The notes: a model not told the origin generated them from the sequence alone. 64,000 nt of DNA from Streptococcus sp. oral taxon 056 str. F0418 (GCF_000220065.1 NZ_AFQU01000001.1:1694001-1758000); one strand, 5' to 3'. Shown: positions 18,125 through 28,788, numbered from the stretch's first letter. Program-made: numbers and translations.

Positions 18125-18490
18125 TTAGAATCTGATTGCGGCAGAAGCAACTTTCATTGTTTCTGGTACAGTTACAAGCACTTGACCAGGATTCAGATGA
18201 TATTCTTTTTCTATCCAGTTTTGAAGCTCTCTGTCTGAGAGTTTTGAGAATCCTTTGAAGTAATTAGCTTCAGGGAAGTATTCCCATTTACCAGTTTTAA
18301 GGAAATTTGGATTGTCTAGTAAGGGAGGAATGCTGTCTAAATGCTCAAATCGAATCAGAGTATAGTAGGTATTTCCCCGCGATAGTATATTGCTTTTTAA
18401 GAGAATGGATAGCTTAAAAAATCCGTAACAAATAGCAGATATCAGAATGACCATTCCTAAAAAACTAAATAAAAATGTTAAGAAAGACAT
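18125..18490 (-). CDS. Hypothetical membrane-anchored protein (121 residues)
   Basis: One membrane helix at the N-terminus (about 3-30, MSFLTFLFSFLGMVILISAI), then a soluble part with an FPEANYFKGFSKLSDRELQNW stretch and a possible small alpha/beta domain (about 40-121). No family recognised. It has a textbook promoter on the minus strand (TTGACA, 17 bp, TATAAT, at 18562-18534) in which a perfect cre is embedded, and AAAGGTGG before the ATG. So it is a real, strongly and probably sugar-regulated gene, divergent from the beta-glucosidase gene. Confidence 0.7.
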   Translation of the reverse strand: MSFLTFLFSFLGMVILISAICYGFFKLSILLKSNILSRGNTYYTLIRFEHLDSIPPLLDNPNFLKTGKWEYFPEANYFKGFSKLSDRELQNWIEKEYHLNPGQVLVTVPETMKVASAAIRF

Positions 18491-18533
18491 AATTTTAAAA
18501 CCACCTTTCCTTTAGTCTATTTATGTTGAGAGC

Positions 18534-18562
18534 ATTATAGCACTTCCTGAAAACGCTGTCAA
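18534..18562 (-). promoter_or_regulatory. Consensus promoter with embedded cre, for the gene at 18490
   Basis: On the minus strand TTGACA (18562-18557), 17-bp spacer, TATAAT (18539-18534). The cre TGAAAACGCTGTCA (18548-18561, plus) matches TGNAANCGNTNNCA at every fixed position and covers the -35 box and part of the spacer, a location suited to CcpA repression. It is about 90 bp upstream of the bglA -10. Confidence 0.8.
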
Positions 18563-18591
18563 CTCTTTGCTTTTTTTGTAGAGTAGAATAA

Positions 18592-20121
<1,530 letters not shown>

Positions 20122-20148
20122 TTGAGCCTGAGATTACTATAAAATACA

Positions 20149-20190
20149 GAGGGGGAGACGACAAATTAGCTGCTTTCCGCCTCTTTTTTT
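20149..20190 (+). terminator. Terminator after bglA
   Basis: GAGGGGGA (20149-20156) pairs, with one mismatch, with TCCGCCTC (20175-20182), followed by seven T. The SemiSWEET ribosome site follows within 15 bases, so read-through must feed that gene unless it has its own start site. Confidence 0.65.
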
Positions 20191-20209
20191 GGAAAAATTA
20201 GGAGAAAGC

Positions 20210-20449
20210 ATGATTGGAAGTATTGCAGCAGTTTTAACAACATTCGCCTTTTTGCCCCAGGTCATTAAAGTCATCAAAACCAAGGATACCGAATCTATAG
20301 CGTTTGGCATGTATCTTATGCAGGTCCTAGGAATCGCATTATGGTTAGCACATGGTCTAGTCATCCATGATTTACCGCTCATTTTAGCTAATAGTGTTTC
20401 TTTTATTCTTTCAGGAACAATTTTAGTCTATAAAATAAGATATAAGTAG
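20210..20449 (+). CDS. SemiSWEET-family sugar transporter (PQ-loop protein)
   Basis: 79 residues from ATG 20210, with TAGGAGAAAGC upstream; a TTG at 20189 would add seven residues but lies before that ribosome site. Three membrane helices, with the PQ motif in helix 1 (FAFLPQVIKVIKTKDTESIAF; Pro16-Gln17) and a conserved Asn in helix 3 (LANSVSF). This is the triple-helix unit that dimerises in bacterial SemiSWEETs and carries mono- or disaccharides down gradients. It lies between the phospho-beta-glucosidase and the PTS genes, so it may export or import a sugar linked to beta-glucoside use. The substrate is unknown. Confidence 0.85.
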   Translation: MIGSIAAVLTTFAFLPQVIKVIKTKDTESIAFGMYLMQVLGIALWLAHGLVIHDLPLILANSVSFILSGTILVYKIRYK

Positions 20450-20463
20450 CTGTTTAGAAACCA

Positions 20464-20521
20464 TTTCCGCTTCGATACGGAAAAAGGTCAAATGGAGGTT
20501 GGTAGCGTTTTCATATATAAT
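20464..20521 (+). promoter_or_regulatory. celB promoter with putative CelR operator and perfect cre
   Basis: -10 TATAAT (20516-20521) with no recognisable -35 (TGGAGG at 20493-20498), so activation is needed. The near-palindrome TTTCCGCTTCGATACGGAAA starts at 20464 and ends 8 bases before the -35 position, just as at bglA. On the reverse strand, TGAAAACGCTACCA (20513-20500) is a perfect cre lying in the spacer. This is the logic of a PTS operon: substrate-activated and CcpA-repressed. Confidence 0.75.
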
Positions 20522-20558
20522 TGAGTTATCAAAAATAAGTTTTAAAAGGAGAATGATC

Positions 20559-20873
20559 ATGTCAAAAGCATTAATTATCTGTGCGGCAGGGATGTCTTCA
20601 TCACTAATGGCAAAGAAAACAACAGAGTTTTTGAAAGCAAAAGGAGAAGATGTTGAAGTAGATGCCATTAGTGCGACTGAAGGTGGTAAAGCTATTGCAG
20701 ATGCAAACTTTGATCTTTATTTAATTAGTCCGCAAACTAAAATGTACTATAAACAGTTTGAAGATGCTGCCGCTAAAGTAGGAAAACCAATCGTTCAAAT
20801 TCCTCCTCAAGCCTATATCCCAATTCCAATGGGGATCGAAAAAATGGCTAATTTGATTCAAGAAAATATTTAA
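20559..20873 (+). CDS. celB: PTS lactose/cellobiose-family EIIB component
   Basis: 104 residues from ATG 20559 (GGAG 7 bases before; ATG 20553 too close). The phosphorylation site is Cys8 in LIICAAGMSSS, the P-loop of the lactose/chitobiose IIB family. IPIPMGIEKM near the end is also typical. It takes phosphate from the EIIA encoded at 22932 and passes it to the sugar held by the EIIC at 23787. In the S. mutans cel locus the EIIB gene is celB, and that name is used here. Confidence 0.92.
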   Translation: MSKALIICAAGMSSSLMAKKTTEFLKAKGEDVEVDAISATEGGKAIADANFDLYLISPQTKMYYKQFEDAAAKVGKPIVQIPPQAYIPIPMGIEKMANLIQENI

Positions 20874-20890
20874 GTGGTAAACTAGAGGTA

Positions 20891-22915
20891 GTGACAACTG
20901 ATTTTGTAAAGAAGGAGGATAAGTGTTTTGCATCAAAAAGAAAAATAATTCTTCAGTATTTGATGGATAATGCCGACCAATACATCACTAGTATGGAATT
21001 GGCTACACACTTAACCTGTTCGGATAGAACTGTTAGAAACTACCTCAAAAGTTTAATCGGGATGCCTACTAGTCAAACAGGCTGGAAAATTATTGCCAAG
21101 CAGGGGCATGGCTATCGATTCGTTATTGATAATAAAGACTTATACCAAAAATTTCTTCAAAAAGAAGTATTTAGAGAGACGTCAACTGAAGCTATCGAAG
21201 GAATTGATGATCGCTATAATTATATCCTAAATAAGCTCCTATTTGAGCAGGAATCCATTTATCTCGATGATTTGGTTGATGAATTATATGTTAGTCGATC
21301 TACCTTGTCTTCTGATTTTAAAAAGATTCGACAGGATTTGGCCAAGTACGACTTACAAATCGAAAGTAAGCCTAAACGTGGTGTCTATGTCACAGGTGAT
21401 GAGTGTAATATTAGACGGTTTATTATTGATTTTTTCTTTCATGATAAATTTTTCCATATTCTTCATAATTATATCAAGATAGAGGTTTCTGGTAGACCAA
21501 TTAGTCTTGAAGAATTAACGATTATCGTTCTTGATGAATGCCGGGAAGGTCGGTTAAAACTCTCCGATTTTGTCATTCAAAACTTAGTCATTCACATAGC
21601 TCTTTCTCTCAAAAGAATTGGAGAAGGCTTTCAGATTAAGCAATTAGATAGTTGGTCAATGGATGAATATAGGGAAGAAGGAAAAATTGCAGAGAAGATC
21701 TTAAAACGCGTCTATCATTTAACTGGCCTCGAATTTCCAAAAGAAGAAGTGGATTATATAACTCTGCACTTGGTTTCGAAGGGGAATGTTCAAACGAATA
21801 AGTGTGAGAATGAGGATGTCGCCCAGCAAATCAGAAAACAATTATTATCGGTTCTAGAGCAAAGGAGTTTTACGCATAAATACCCTTTTAAGAATGATTT
21901 TCAATTGATAGAAGGTTTGGTTGCCCATTTATCTACTCTATTTGTACGATTGAAAAATCATGTCAAAATGGTTAATCCTCTTTTGGCAGAAATCCAAGGT
22001 CAATATGCGGGAATCTTAGAAATGACGGGCAATATTTTATCGGCTATGCCGATATTTGCTAACGAAAAATTGTCTGACGATGAAGTGGCTTATGTAGCTC
22101 TACATTTTATGACTTCTTTGGAGCGCCTGAAAGAAAAACAAAAGTTTAATATACTAGTCATCTGTGCAACTGGCTATGGTTCAGCCCAAATGCTTAAACA
22201 TCGAATCGATAATGAGTTGGGTAATATAGTTCGTATTATTGATGTAATTGGTTACTATGAAATAAATGACGAATGTCTGAAAAATATCGATTTTATCATA
22301 TCTTCTATAGATTTATCAAACTTAGTCTTTAATATTCCAGTTTTTACTGTCAGTATCTTTCTTAATTCGGATGAAATTAGGGAAATCAGACATAAAATTT
22401 CTCTGTTAAAACCGATAAAAAACTACAGGTTAGAGCAAGAAACTGATGTAGTTGACTCGGATCAAGAGAGAATATTTGATAGATATTTCTCACCTGAATG
22501 TTTTACTGTACTTCATGAAGTTAGTAAAGATCAAGTAATAGACAGTCTTTTGCAAAGAATGTCCCAGGGAGAAGATGAACAATTTGTGCCTCAAATGAAA
22601 GATTTGATTGAGCAAAGGGCAGGGATGAGTTCGATTGTTTTTTCTGATACAGTTGCTGTTCCCCATCCAATCAAAGCTTATGCGAAAGGCCATAAGATTG
22701 GAGTTGCACTCATACCTGAAGGAGTAGTTTGGTCTTCAGAGTATCCAGATATAAAGCTGGTATTTCTGCCCTCACCTTCTATCTATGGCAACGAAGACTT
22801 ATCTAGCCTGACTTCCAAAATTGTCCTCTTGCTTGAGCAAGAAGAGCTACAAGAACAGATGATCAACTGTCAAACTTTCACAGACTTTAAAAAACTATTT
22901 CTCAGAATTCGATAA
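20891..22915 (+). CDS. celR: PRD-containing PTS regulator (LicR/CelR type)
   Basis: 674 residues in the open frame from GTG 20891. Order: HTH (about 18-55, ATHLTCSDRTVRNYLK), second HTH/Mga-like part (about 115-170), PRD1 (His235, His293), PRD2 (His346, His405), an EIIB-like domain with ICATGYGSAQML (Cys425) and an EIIA-like domain with VPHPIKA (His592). It is expected to activate this locus when substrate is used, under PTS phosphorylation. Start doubtful: the GTG has only a poor ribosome site, whereas AAGGAGG (20912-20918) suits TTG 20928, whose frame is off by one. One more A in the run at 20941-20945 would join them and give MHQKEKIILQYLMDN. Confidence 0.88.
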   Translation: MTTDFVKKEDKCFASKRKIILQYLMDNADQYITSMELATHLTCSDRTVRNYLKSLIGMPTSQTGWKIIAKQGHGYRFVIDNKDLYQKFLQKEVFRETSTEAIEGIDDRYNYILNKLLFEQESIYLDDLVDELYVSRSTLSSDFKKIRQDLAKYDLQIESKPKRGVYVTGDECNIRRFIIDFFFHDKFFHILHNYIKIEVSGRPISLEELTIIVLDECREGRLKLSDFVIQNLVIHIALSLKRIGEGFQIKQLDSWSMDEYREEGKIAEKILKRVYHLTGLEFPKEEVDYITLHLVSKGNVQTNKCENEDVAQQIRKQLLSVLEQRSFTHKYPFKNDFQLIEGLVAHLSTLFVRLKNHVKMVNPLLAEIQGQYAGILEMTGNILSAMPIFANEKLSDDEVAYVALHFMTSLERLKEKQKFNILVICATGYGSAQMLKHRIDNELGNIVRIIDVIGYYEINDECLKNIDFIISSIDLSNLVFNIPVFTVSIFLNSDEIREIRHKISLLKPIKNYRLEQETDVVDSDQERIFDRYFSPECFTVLHEVSKDQVIDSLLQRMSQGEDEQFVPQMKDLIEQRAGMSSIVFSDTVAVPHPIKAYAKGHKIGVALIPEGVVWSSEYPDIKLVFLPSPSIYGNEDLSSLTSKIVLLLEQEELQEQMINCQTFTDFKKLFLRIR

Positions 22916-22931
22916 CGTAAGGAGGATTTTT

Positions 22932-23249
22932 ATGAATCAAGAAGAGCTACAAGTTGCCGCTTTTGAAATTATTTTGAATAGTGGCAATGCTAGAGCGATT
23001 GTCCATGAAGCATTTTCGGAAATGCGTGAAGGTCATTACGCTGAGGCAGAGGAGAAATTAGAGCTAGCTAATACGGAATTAGTAGAAGCCCATCGAGCTC
23101 AGACAAAGTTACTGCAGGATTATGCAAGTGGAATTGAGATGAAGATGGAAATCATTATAGTTCATGCTCAAGACCATCTTATGACAACCATGACGCTGCG
23201 GGAAGTGGCTATAGAGATGCTGAATCTGTATCGTAAGGTTGAACAATAA
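22932..23249 (+). CDS. celC: PTS lactose/cellobiose-family EIIA component
   Basis: 105 residues, all-helical trimeric IIA type. The active histidine is His78 in IIVHAQDHLMTT, with Asp81 as the metal ligand of the trimer. It receives phosphate from HPr and passes it to EIIB. Start ATG has AAGGAGG 7-8 bases upstream. It follows celR by 16 bases and precedes celX. Confidence 0.93.
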   Translation: MNQEELQVAAFEIILNSGNARAIVHEAFSEMREGHYAEAEEKLELANTELVEAHRAQTKLLQDYASGIEMKMEIIIVHAQDHLMTTMTLREVAIEMLNLYRKVEQ

Positions 23250-23280
23250 ATAAGACAAACTGGATGAAGGGGAGCGAAAC

Positions 23281-23766
23281 ATGCAAGCACAAGAGCAAAA
23301 ACGGAAAGAAAATAGCTTGAAATCGACTTATTTCAACCGTTATTTGATGCTAAGATACTCTTTAGCAGCTATGTTTTTTGGGAATTTGTACTGGTTGCTT
23401 GTCCAGCTCTTTAACTGGACTTTATATGTAGTCGTGCCAATCATTTTGCTGTTCTTTGCAGTATTAGCAATCGCTGAGCAGTTTAAAATGTATGGTACAA
23501 AAGAAGTTTATTTGACTAAAACAAGAATGTTTTTCAATTTACAATCAATCGTTCAAATTCTACTGATCGCTCTTGTATTATGCACTGATCAAATCTCAAT
23601 TATCTTTCCTATCTTCACTGCTAAGCTAAATAGCAAATTATTTATTGCTTTCGTACTGGGTTTAGGCCTGTTGATTAGTCTTTTTAGCCTTTACAGAATA
23701 AGATTAATTTTGGAAGGTCGCGATCGAGCTTTGTTAAGGCTTCAGAAATTAGAAAAAATAATGTAA
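23281..23766 (+). CDS. celX: CelX-like membrane protein of unknown function
   Basis: 161 residues with a hydrophilic N-terminus (about 1-25) and four likely membrane helices (about 32-48, 50-66, 82-100, 115-137), then a charged tail ILEGRDRALLRLQKLEKIM. A gene of unknown function occupies the same place, between EIIA and EIIC, in the S. mutans cel locus and is called celX. Similarity is inferred from position and character. Ribosome site AAGGGGAG before ATG. It may assist the EIIC or modulate uptake, but nothing in the sequence states its function. Confidence 0.7.
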   Translation: MQAQEQKRKENSLKSTYFNRYLMLRYSLAAMFFGNLYWLLVQLFNWTLYVVVPIILLFFAVLAIAEQFKMYGTKEVYLTKTRMFFNLQSIVQILLIALVLCTDQISIIFPIFTAKLNSKLFIAFVLGLGLLISLFSLYRIRLILEGRDRALLRLQKLEKIM

Positions 23767-23786
23767 AAATATAAGGAGGTTTCGTT

Positions 23787-25142
23787 ATGGAACAACAAGG
23801 AGGACTATTTGGTTTCTTAGAGAAATATTTTATGGGACCAATGGGGAAAATTGCTCAGTACAAAATAGTGCGGGCAATCACAGCTGCAGGCATGGGAGCA
23901 GTACCATTTACCATTGTTGGCTCAATGTTTTTGGTATTTAGTGTGCTGCCACAATCCTTCTCATTCTGGCCAATCGTTGCAGATATTTTTGCGGCTTCAT
24001 TTGATAAGTTCCAATCGCTCTACATGATTGCTTTTTTTGCAACTATGGGTGTCTTATCACTTTATTTCGTTCTAACTATGGGCTATGAATTGACAAAAAT
24101 TTATGCCGAAGAAGAAGGTCTAAACATGAATCCGCTCAACGGAGCAATGTTGTCTCTCTTTGCCTTCATCATGACCATTCCTCAAATTGTCTTTGAAAAA
24201 GGTGCTATGACAGCAGTGACTAGCCTCAAAGAAGGTGCTGTGATTGCTGATGGTTGGGCAATTAATAATGGAGTGGCTCGTTTTGGCACAACAGGTATTT
24301 TCACAGCCATTATCATGGCAGTGGTAACAGTTCAGCTCTACCGTCTCTGTCTCAAGAAAAACTGGGTTATCAAGATGCCTGAAGCTGTTCCGGAAGGTGT
24401 GTCTCGCGGTTTCTCTGCATTAATTCCCGGTTTTGTAGTTGCCTTTACAGTTCTCTTCATCAATGGTGCTCTGGTGATGATGGGGACAGACATCTTCAAA
24501 GTGATTGCGATTCCTTTTAGCTTCGTAACTCACTTGACCAATTCATGGATTGGTTTGATGGTTATCTATTTCTTGACCCAATTGCTATGGATTGTTGGGA
24601 TTCACGGTGCAAACATTATCTTTGCCTTTGTTAGTCCAATTGCCCTTGCAAATATGGCAAGTAATGCATCAGACGGAACCCGTTTCATTGTAGCCGGCGA
24701 GTTTTCTAATATGTTTGTTATTGCAGGTGGTTCTGGTGCGACTCTAGGTCTATGTATCTGGCTTGCAACTCGTGCCAAATCTGAGCAATTAAGCGCTATT
24801 GGTAAGGCTTCAATCGTTCCTGGTATCTTTAACATCAATGAGCCCCTTATTTTTGGTATTCCTATCATCTACAACCCTACACTAGCTGTACCATTTATTT
24901 TGGCGCCAATGACATCTGCGACTATCTACTACTTAGCGATGGAGCTAAACTTGATCAAGGCGGTCTTTGCACAAGTTCCTTGGCCAACTCCTGTAGGAAT
25001 TGGTGCCTTCTTGGGAACAGGTGACCTAAAAGCGGTAATTGTAGCCCTTATCTGTGCTCTAGCAGCCTTCCTAGTCTACTATCCATTCATCCGTGCTTAT
25101 GACAAGAAGCTTCTTAAAGAAGAACAAGGAGCAAGTCTTTAG
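23787..25142 (+). CDS. celD: PTS cellobiose-family EIIC component (permease)
   Basis: 451 residues, about ten membrane segments. It has the family's IVGIHGANIIFAF and PGIFNINEPLIFGIPI sequence; the INEP(L/V)(I/V)FG region carries the sugar-binding Glu. It moves cellobiose or related beta-glucosides across the membrane while EIIB phosphorylates them. It follows celX by 20 bases with AAGGAGG. It is the last gene of the locus; an IS3-family remnant lies 40 bases downstream. Confidence 0.92.
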   Translation: MEQQGGLFGFLEKYFMGPMGKIAQYKIVRAITAAGMGAVPFTIVGSMFLVFSVLPQSFSFWPIVADIFAASFDKFQSLYMIAFFATMGVLSLYFVLTMGYELTKIYAEEEGLNMNPLNGAMLSLFAFIMTIPQIVFEKGAMTAVTSLKEGAVIADGWAINNGVARFGTTGIFTAIIMAVVTVQLYRLCLKKNWVIKMPEAVPEGVSRGFSALIPGFVVAFTVLFINGALVMMGTDIFKVIAIPFSFVTHLTNSWIGLMVIYFLTQLLWIVGIHGANIIFAFVSPIALANMASNASDGTRFIVAGEFSNMFVIAGGSGATLGLCIWLATRAKSEQLSAIGKASIVPGIFNINEPLIFGIPIIYNPTLAVPFILAPMTSATIYYLAMELNLIKAVFAQVPWPTPVGIGAFLGTGDLKAVIVALICALAAFLVYYPFIRAYDKKLLKEEQGASL

Positions 25143-25179
25143 TAAGTGCAGTTTGATATAGAGAAAGAGAAACTTGATA

Positions 25180-25936
25180 TGTACTGACCCCAAAAAGTTA
25201 GATAATTAATTTAAGTAAAGGATTTAGTTCTGTATTGCACAGGACTAAGTCCTTTTAGTTTGACCTTAATTAGTTTATTGTTATAGTAATCAATATAGTC
25301 TATAATAGCTTGTTCCAGTTGTTTAAGAGACTGAAATGTCTTCTCATAACCGTAAAAATTTCCGATTTCAAAATGCCAAAGAAAGATTCCATTATACCAT
25401 TGTCTGGGCTGTTCCCTTTACGTGACATAGATGGTTGTCTCTAGGAAGCGATGATAAGAATCGTGTTGATATTGCCAGCTCTAGTCACTATGGAGAATAG
25501 TATTTGTGTAATGGTCCTCTGTGAAGGCCTGTTCTAGCATGGCTTTCACTTGTTCCAAGTTCGGTGAAGTAGAAAGATTAAAAGCGATAATTTTGCTGTT
25601 AAAGCCATCTAAAACTGGCGATACGTAAAGTTTTTGTGTACTGCTTGGAATGGAAAACTCGGTCACATCCGTATAGCACTTTTCCGTTGGCTTCTATGCT
25701 TCAAACTGTTATCAGCTTTCTTGTCAATCTCTTCTTGGTATGAAGAATACTTCCGTTTCCGACGAATTCAAGCCGTTAAACCAAGAACTTTCATCAGACG
25801 TTGAACCCTTTTATGATTGACCACAAATTCACGATTTTTTAGTTCATAGATCTGAACTTTATTATTGTATGTCAATTTTATAATACCTCCCCAAAAAAGT
25901 TAGATTTTTTCTGTCTAACTTTTGGAGTGCAGGTCA
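25180..25936 (-). mobile_element. IS3-family element remnant, internally deleted
   Basis: Ends are TGTACTGACCCCAAAAAGTT at 25180 and, on the other strand, CTGACCTGCACTCCAAAAG from 25936, an imperfect inverted repeat. About 757 bp remain, roughly half of a normal IS3-type element. The right end contains the same hairpin as seen after amiF and alaS. It lies between celD and coiA and ends 21 bases before the coiA cin-box, so it did not destroy the competence promoter. Confidence 0.85.
25205..25880 (-). pseudogene. IS3-family transposase remnant (OrfA start fused to partial OrfB)
   Basis: Minus-strand reading: KLTYNNKVQIYELKNRE (start of an OrfA) runs directly into FVVNHKRVQRLMKVLGLTA (OrfB), so most of OrfA and the start of OrfB are deleted. 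Next come RRKRKYSSYQEEI, then VTEFSIPSSTQKLYVSPVLDG and TSPNLEQVKAMLEQAFTEDHY (about 25481-25666, part of the DDE core), and finally a GLSPVQYRT end near 25235. Internal stops and frameshifts separate these parts. Inactive. Confidence 0.85.
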
Positions 25937-25957
25937 GTTTTCTGACGAGCTCTTTTT

Positions 25958-25965
25958 TGCGAATA
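25958..25965 (+). promoter_or_regulatory. cin-box (ComX/SigX promoter) of coiA
   Basis: TGCGAATA preceded by a T-run (TCTTTTTT) matches the late-competence combox consensus TACGAATA at seven of eight bases. It lies 36 bases before the coiA ATG, which is the usual distance for late competence genes. Confidence 0.75.
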
Positions 25966-26001
25966 AAGAAATAAAAGGAAGTAAGGAAGTAAAGAAAAGA
26001 G

Positions 26002-26949
26002 ATGTTTTCTGCACGTGATAAAAATGGCCAAATAAGGCATTTACTTGTAGATACTCAAGTTCCGAAAGGGGAGTATTTTTGCCCAGTTTGTAATGGATTG
26101 GTTCGACTAAAGAAAGGTGAGATAATGCAACCGCACTTTGCGCATGTCAGTCTTTCTAACTGTTACTATCATTTTGAAAATGAAAGCAAAGAGCATTTGA
26201 ACCTAAAAGCAGCGCTGTTTCGTTGGGCAAAGAAAAATGAGAAGGTAGAGGTGGAAGCCATTATACCCGAATTAGATCAAGTGGCGGATATCCTTGTTGC
26301 TGATCGAATTGCTTTAGAGGTCCAATGTAGCCCGCTTTCTAAAACTCGCTTGTGGCAACGAACTAAGCAATACCAACAAGCTGGCTACCAAGTTATTTGG
26401 TTATTGGGAGAAAAATTATGGCTTAAAAAAACGCTGACTCCCTTGCAAAAACATTTTCTCTATTTTAGCCAAAATATGGGATTTCATCTCTGGGAATTAG
26501 ACGAAAAAAGATCTTTGCTACGATTGAAATATTTGATTCATGAGGATTTACATGGGCAAGCCCAATACATAGAAAAAGAGTTTGCATTTGAAGAGGGGGA
26601 GCTGTTGGATATTTTTCGATTGCCTTTTCAAAAGCAACTTCTTGCAAGCTTTTCAGCGAAAACAGATACGAATATTTGCCACTATATCCGTCAGCAACTT
26701 TATTATCAAAATCCAAAATGGATGAAGCGCCAGGAAACTTGCTACCAAAAGGGAGAAAATCTCTTGTCCAAATCAGCAGACGATTTTTATCCCCAGGTGA
26801 GACCAGTCAGAGCAGATGAACCATTTTGTCAGATTTATCAAGATTTGTCTGCCTATTATGAAAATTTTCTGCGTTATTATCAAAAGGCTCAAAACAAAAA
26901 GAGCCAAATAGTTTATTCACCAGCATTTTATACGAGGAATTTACATTAA
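26002..26949 (+). CDS. coiA: Competence protein CoiA
   Basis: 315 residues, family length. The N-terminus has a zinc-ribbon-like [25 protein letters not shown] motif. It is followed by a nuclease-like core with [13 protein letters not shown] and [20 protein letters not shown] (Asp and EVQ of a PD-(D/E)xK-type fold). It is needed for natural transformation, probably acting with RecA/DprA at incoming single strands. Its cin-box places it in the late competence regulon. Start ATG 26002 has AAGAAAAGAG upstream; the ribosome site is modest. It is followed by pepF after 35 bases. Confidence 0.93.
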   Translation: MFSARDKNGQIRHLLVDTQVPKGEYFCPVCNGLVRLKKGEIMQPHFAHVSLSNCYYHFENESKEHLNLKAALFRWAKKNEKVEVEAIIPELDQVADILVADRIALEVQCSPLSKTRLWQRTKQYQQAGYQVIWLLGEKLWLKKTLTPLQKHFLYFSQNMGFHLWELDEKRSLLRLKYLIHEDLHGQAQYIEKEFAFEEGELLDIFRLPFQKQLLASFSAKTDTNICHYIRQQLYYQNPKWMKRQETCYQKGENLLSKSADDFYPQVRPVRADEPFCQIYQDLSAYYENFLRYYQKAQNKKSQIVYSPAFYTRNLH

Positions 26950-26984
26950 AATATGATAAAATAGGAAGGACGGAGGATTTTTTT

Positions 26985-28787
26985 ATGGCAAAACAAAGAA
27001 ATGAAATTGAAGAAAAATATACTTGGAATTTAAGCACGATTTTCCCTACAGATGAGGATTTTGAAGCGGAGCTGGCGCAGGTATCAAAAGAATTAAAAAA
27101 AGCGACTGGTCTTGCTGGGCATCTGCTGGATTCAGCGGATAGCCTTTTGACAACGACAGAAGTACAGTTGGATTTGATGCGTCGAATTGAAAAATTGTAT
27201 TCCTATGCCCACATGAAGAACGACCAGGATACTCGTGTGGCAAAATATCAGGAATACCAAGCTAAAGGAATGGCTATTTACAGTGAGTTTGGTCAAGCTT
27301 TTGCTTTTTACGAGCCAGAATTTATGGCGATCACAGAAGACCAATACCAAGCCTTTCTAACTGAAAAGCCAGAGTTGCAAATCTATCAACACTATTTTGA
27401 CAAGCTCTTGCAAAAGAAGGAACATATCCTGACTCAGCGTGAGGAAGAGTTGCTGGCTGGTGCTGGAGAAATTTTCAGCGCGGCCAGTGAAACCTTTGCC
27501 ATTTTGGATAATGCGGACATTGTCTTTCCTGTGGTTCATAATGAAGCAGGTGAAGAAGTCCAGTTGACACATGGGAATTATATCTCTTTAGTAGAGTCTA
27601 AAAATCGGGAAGTTCGTAAGGAAGCTTACGAAGCTCTTTATAGCATTTACGAGCAGTATCAACACACCTATGCGAAAACTCTTCAGACAAACGTTAAAGT
27701 TCAAAATTATAACGCTAAAGTGCGGAAGTTTTCATCTGCTCGTGAAGCGGCTTTGTCTGCTAACTTTATTCCAGAGAGTGTATACGATAGCCTTGTTTCA
27801 GCTGTCAATAAACACCTACCACTTTTACAACGCTATATCGCACTTCGTTCAAAGATTTTGGGGATTTCTGATCTGAAGATGTATGATGTTTATACACCAC
27901 TATCAGAGACAGATTACAAGTTTAGTTACGAAGAAGCCTTGGCTAAGTCTGAGGAAGTGTTGGCAGTTTTGGGTGAGGATTATCTAGGACGAGTGAAGCA
28001 AGCCTTCTCAGAGCGCTGGATTGATGTTTATGAAAATCAGGGCAAGCGCTCAGGAGCCTATTCAGGTGGATCTTATGATACCAATGCTTTTATGTTACTA
28101 AACTGGCAGGATACATTGGATAATCTCTTTACTCTAGTACATGAGACAGGACACAGTATGCACTCCAGCTATACTCGTGAAAATCAGCCGTATGTTTACG
28201 GAGATTATTCTATCTTCCTAGCTGAAATTGCTTCAACAACTAATGAAAATATCTTAACAGAGAAACTCTTAGAAGAAGTAGAGGATGATGCGACTCGTTT
28301 TGCGATTCTCAACCACTTCTTGGATGGCTTCCGTGGTACAGTTTTCCGTCAAACCCAGTTTGCAGAGTTTGAGCATGCGATCCATAAGGCTGACCAAGAA
28401 GGTCAAGTTCTAACTAGCGAATTTCTCAATGATCTCTATGCTGAGCTTAATGAGAAATACTATGGTTTGAAAAAAGAAGATAATCAGCAGATTCAGTATG
28501 AATGGGCTCGAATCCCGCATTTTTATTACAATTATTATGTTTTCCAATACTCTACGGGATTTGCGGCCGCTTCGGCCTTAGCCGAAAAGATTGTCCATGG
28601 TAGCCAAGAAGACAAGGACAAGTATCTGGACTATCTCAAAGCTGGGAACTCTGACTATCCACTTAATGTCATCAAAAAAGCAGGTGTGGATATGGAAAAA
28701 GAAGACTATCTAAATGCTGCATTTGCTGTCTTTGAACGTCGCTTGGACGAATTTGAAGCCTTGGTAGAAAAGTTGGGCTTAGCATAA
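26985..28787 (+). CDS. pepF: Oligoendopeptidase F
   Basis: 600 residues, M3B metallopeptidase. Zinc site HETGH in [15 protein letters not shown] (around 385) with the downstream Glu in [11 protein letters not shown]-terminal helical part 1-200. It cuts peptides of about 7-17 residues in the cytoplasm. It lies after coiA with GGACGGAGG before ATG, and one base separates it from trmR, so the two are coupled. Confidence 0.95.
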   Translation: MAKQRNEIEEKYTWNLSTIFPTDEDFEAELAQVSKELKKATGLAGHLLDSADSLLTTTEVQLDLMRRIEKLYSYAHMKNDQDTRVAKYQEYQAKGMAIYSEFGQAFAFYEPEFMAITEDQYQAFLTEKPELQIYQHYFDKLLQKKEHILTQREEELLAGAGEIFSAASETFAILDNADIVFPVVHNEAGEEVQLTHGNYISLVESKNREVRKEAYEALYSIYEQYQHTYAKTLQTNVKVQNYNAKVRKFSSAREAALSANFIPESVYDSLVSAVNKHLPLLQRYIALRSKILGISDLKMYDVYTPLSETDYKFSYEEALAKSEEVLAVLGEDYLGRVKQAFSERWIDVYENQGKRSGAYSGGSYDTNAFMLLNWQDTLDNLFTLVHETGHSMHSSYTRENQPYVYGDYSIFLAEIASTTNENILTEKLLEEVEDDATRFAILNHFLDGFRGTVFRQTQFAEFEHAIHKADQEGQVLTSEFLNDLYAELNEKYYGLKKEDNQQIQYEWARIPHFYYNYYVFQYSTGFAAASALAEKIVHGSQEDKDKYLDYLKAGNSDYPLNVIKKAGVDMEKEDYLNAAFAVFERRLDEFEALVEKLGLA

Positions 28788-28788
28788 G

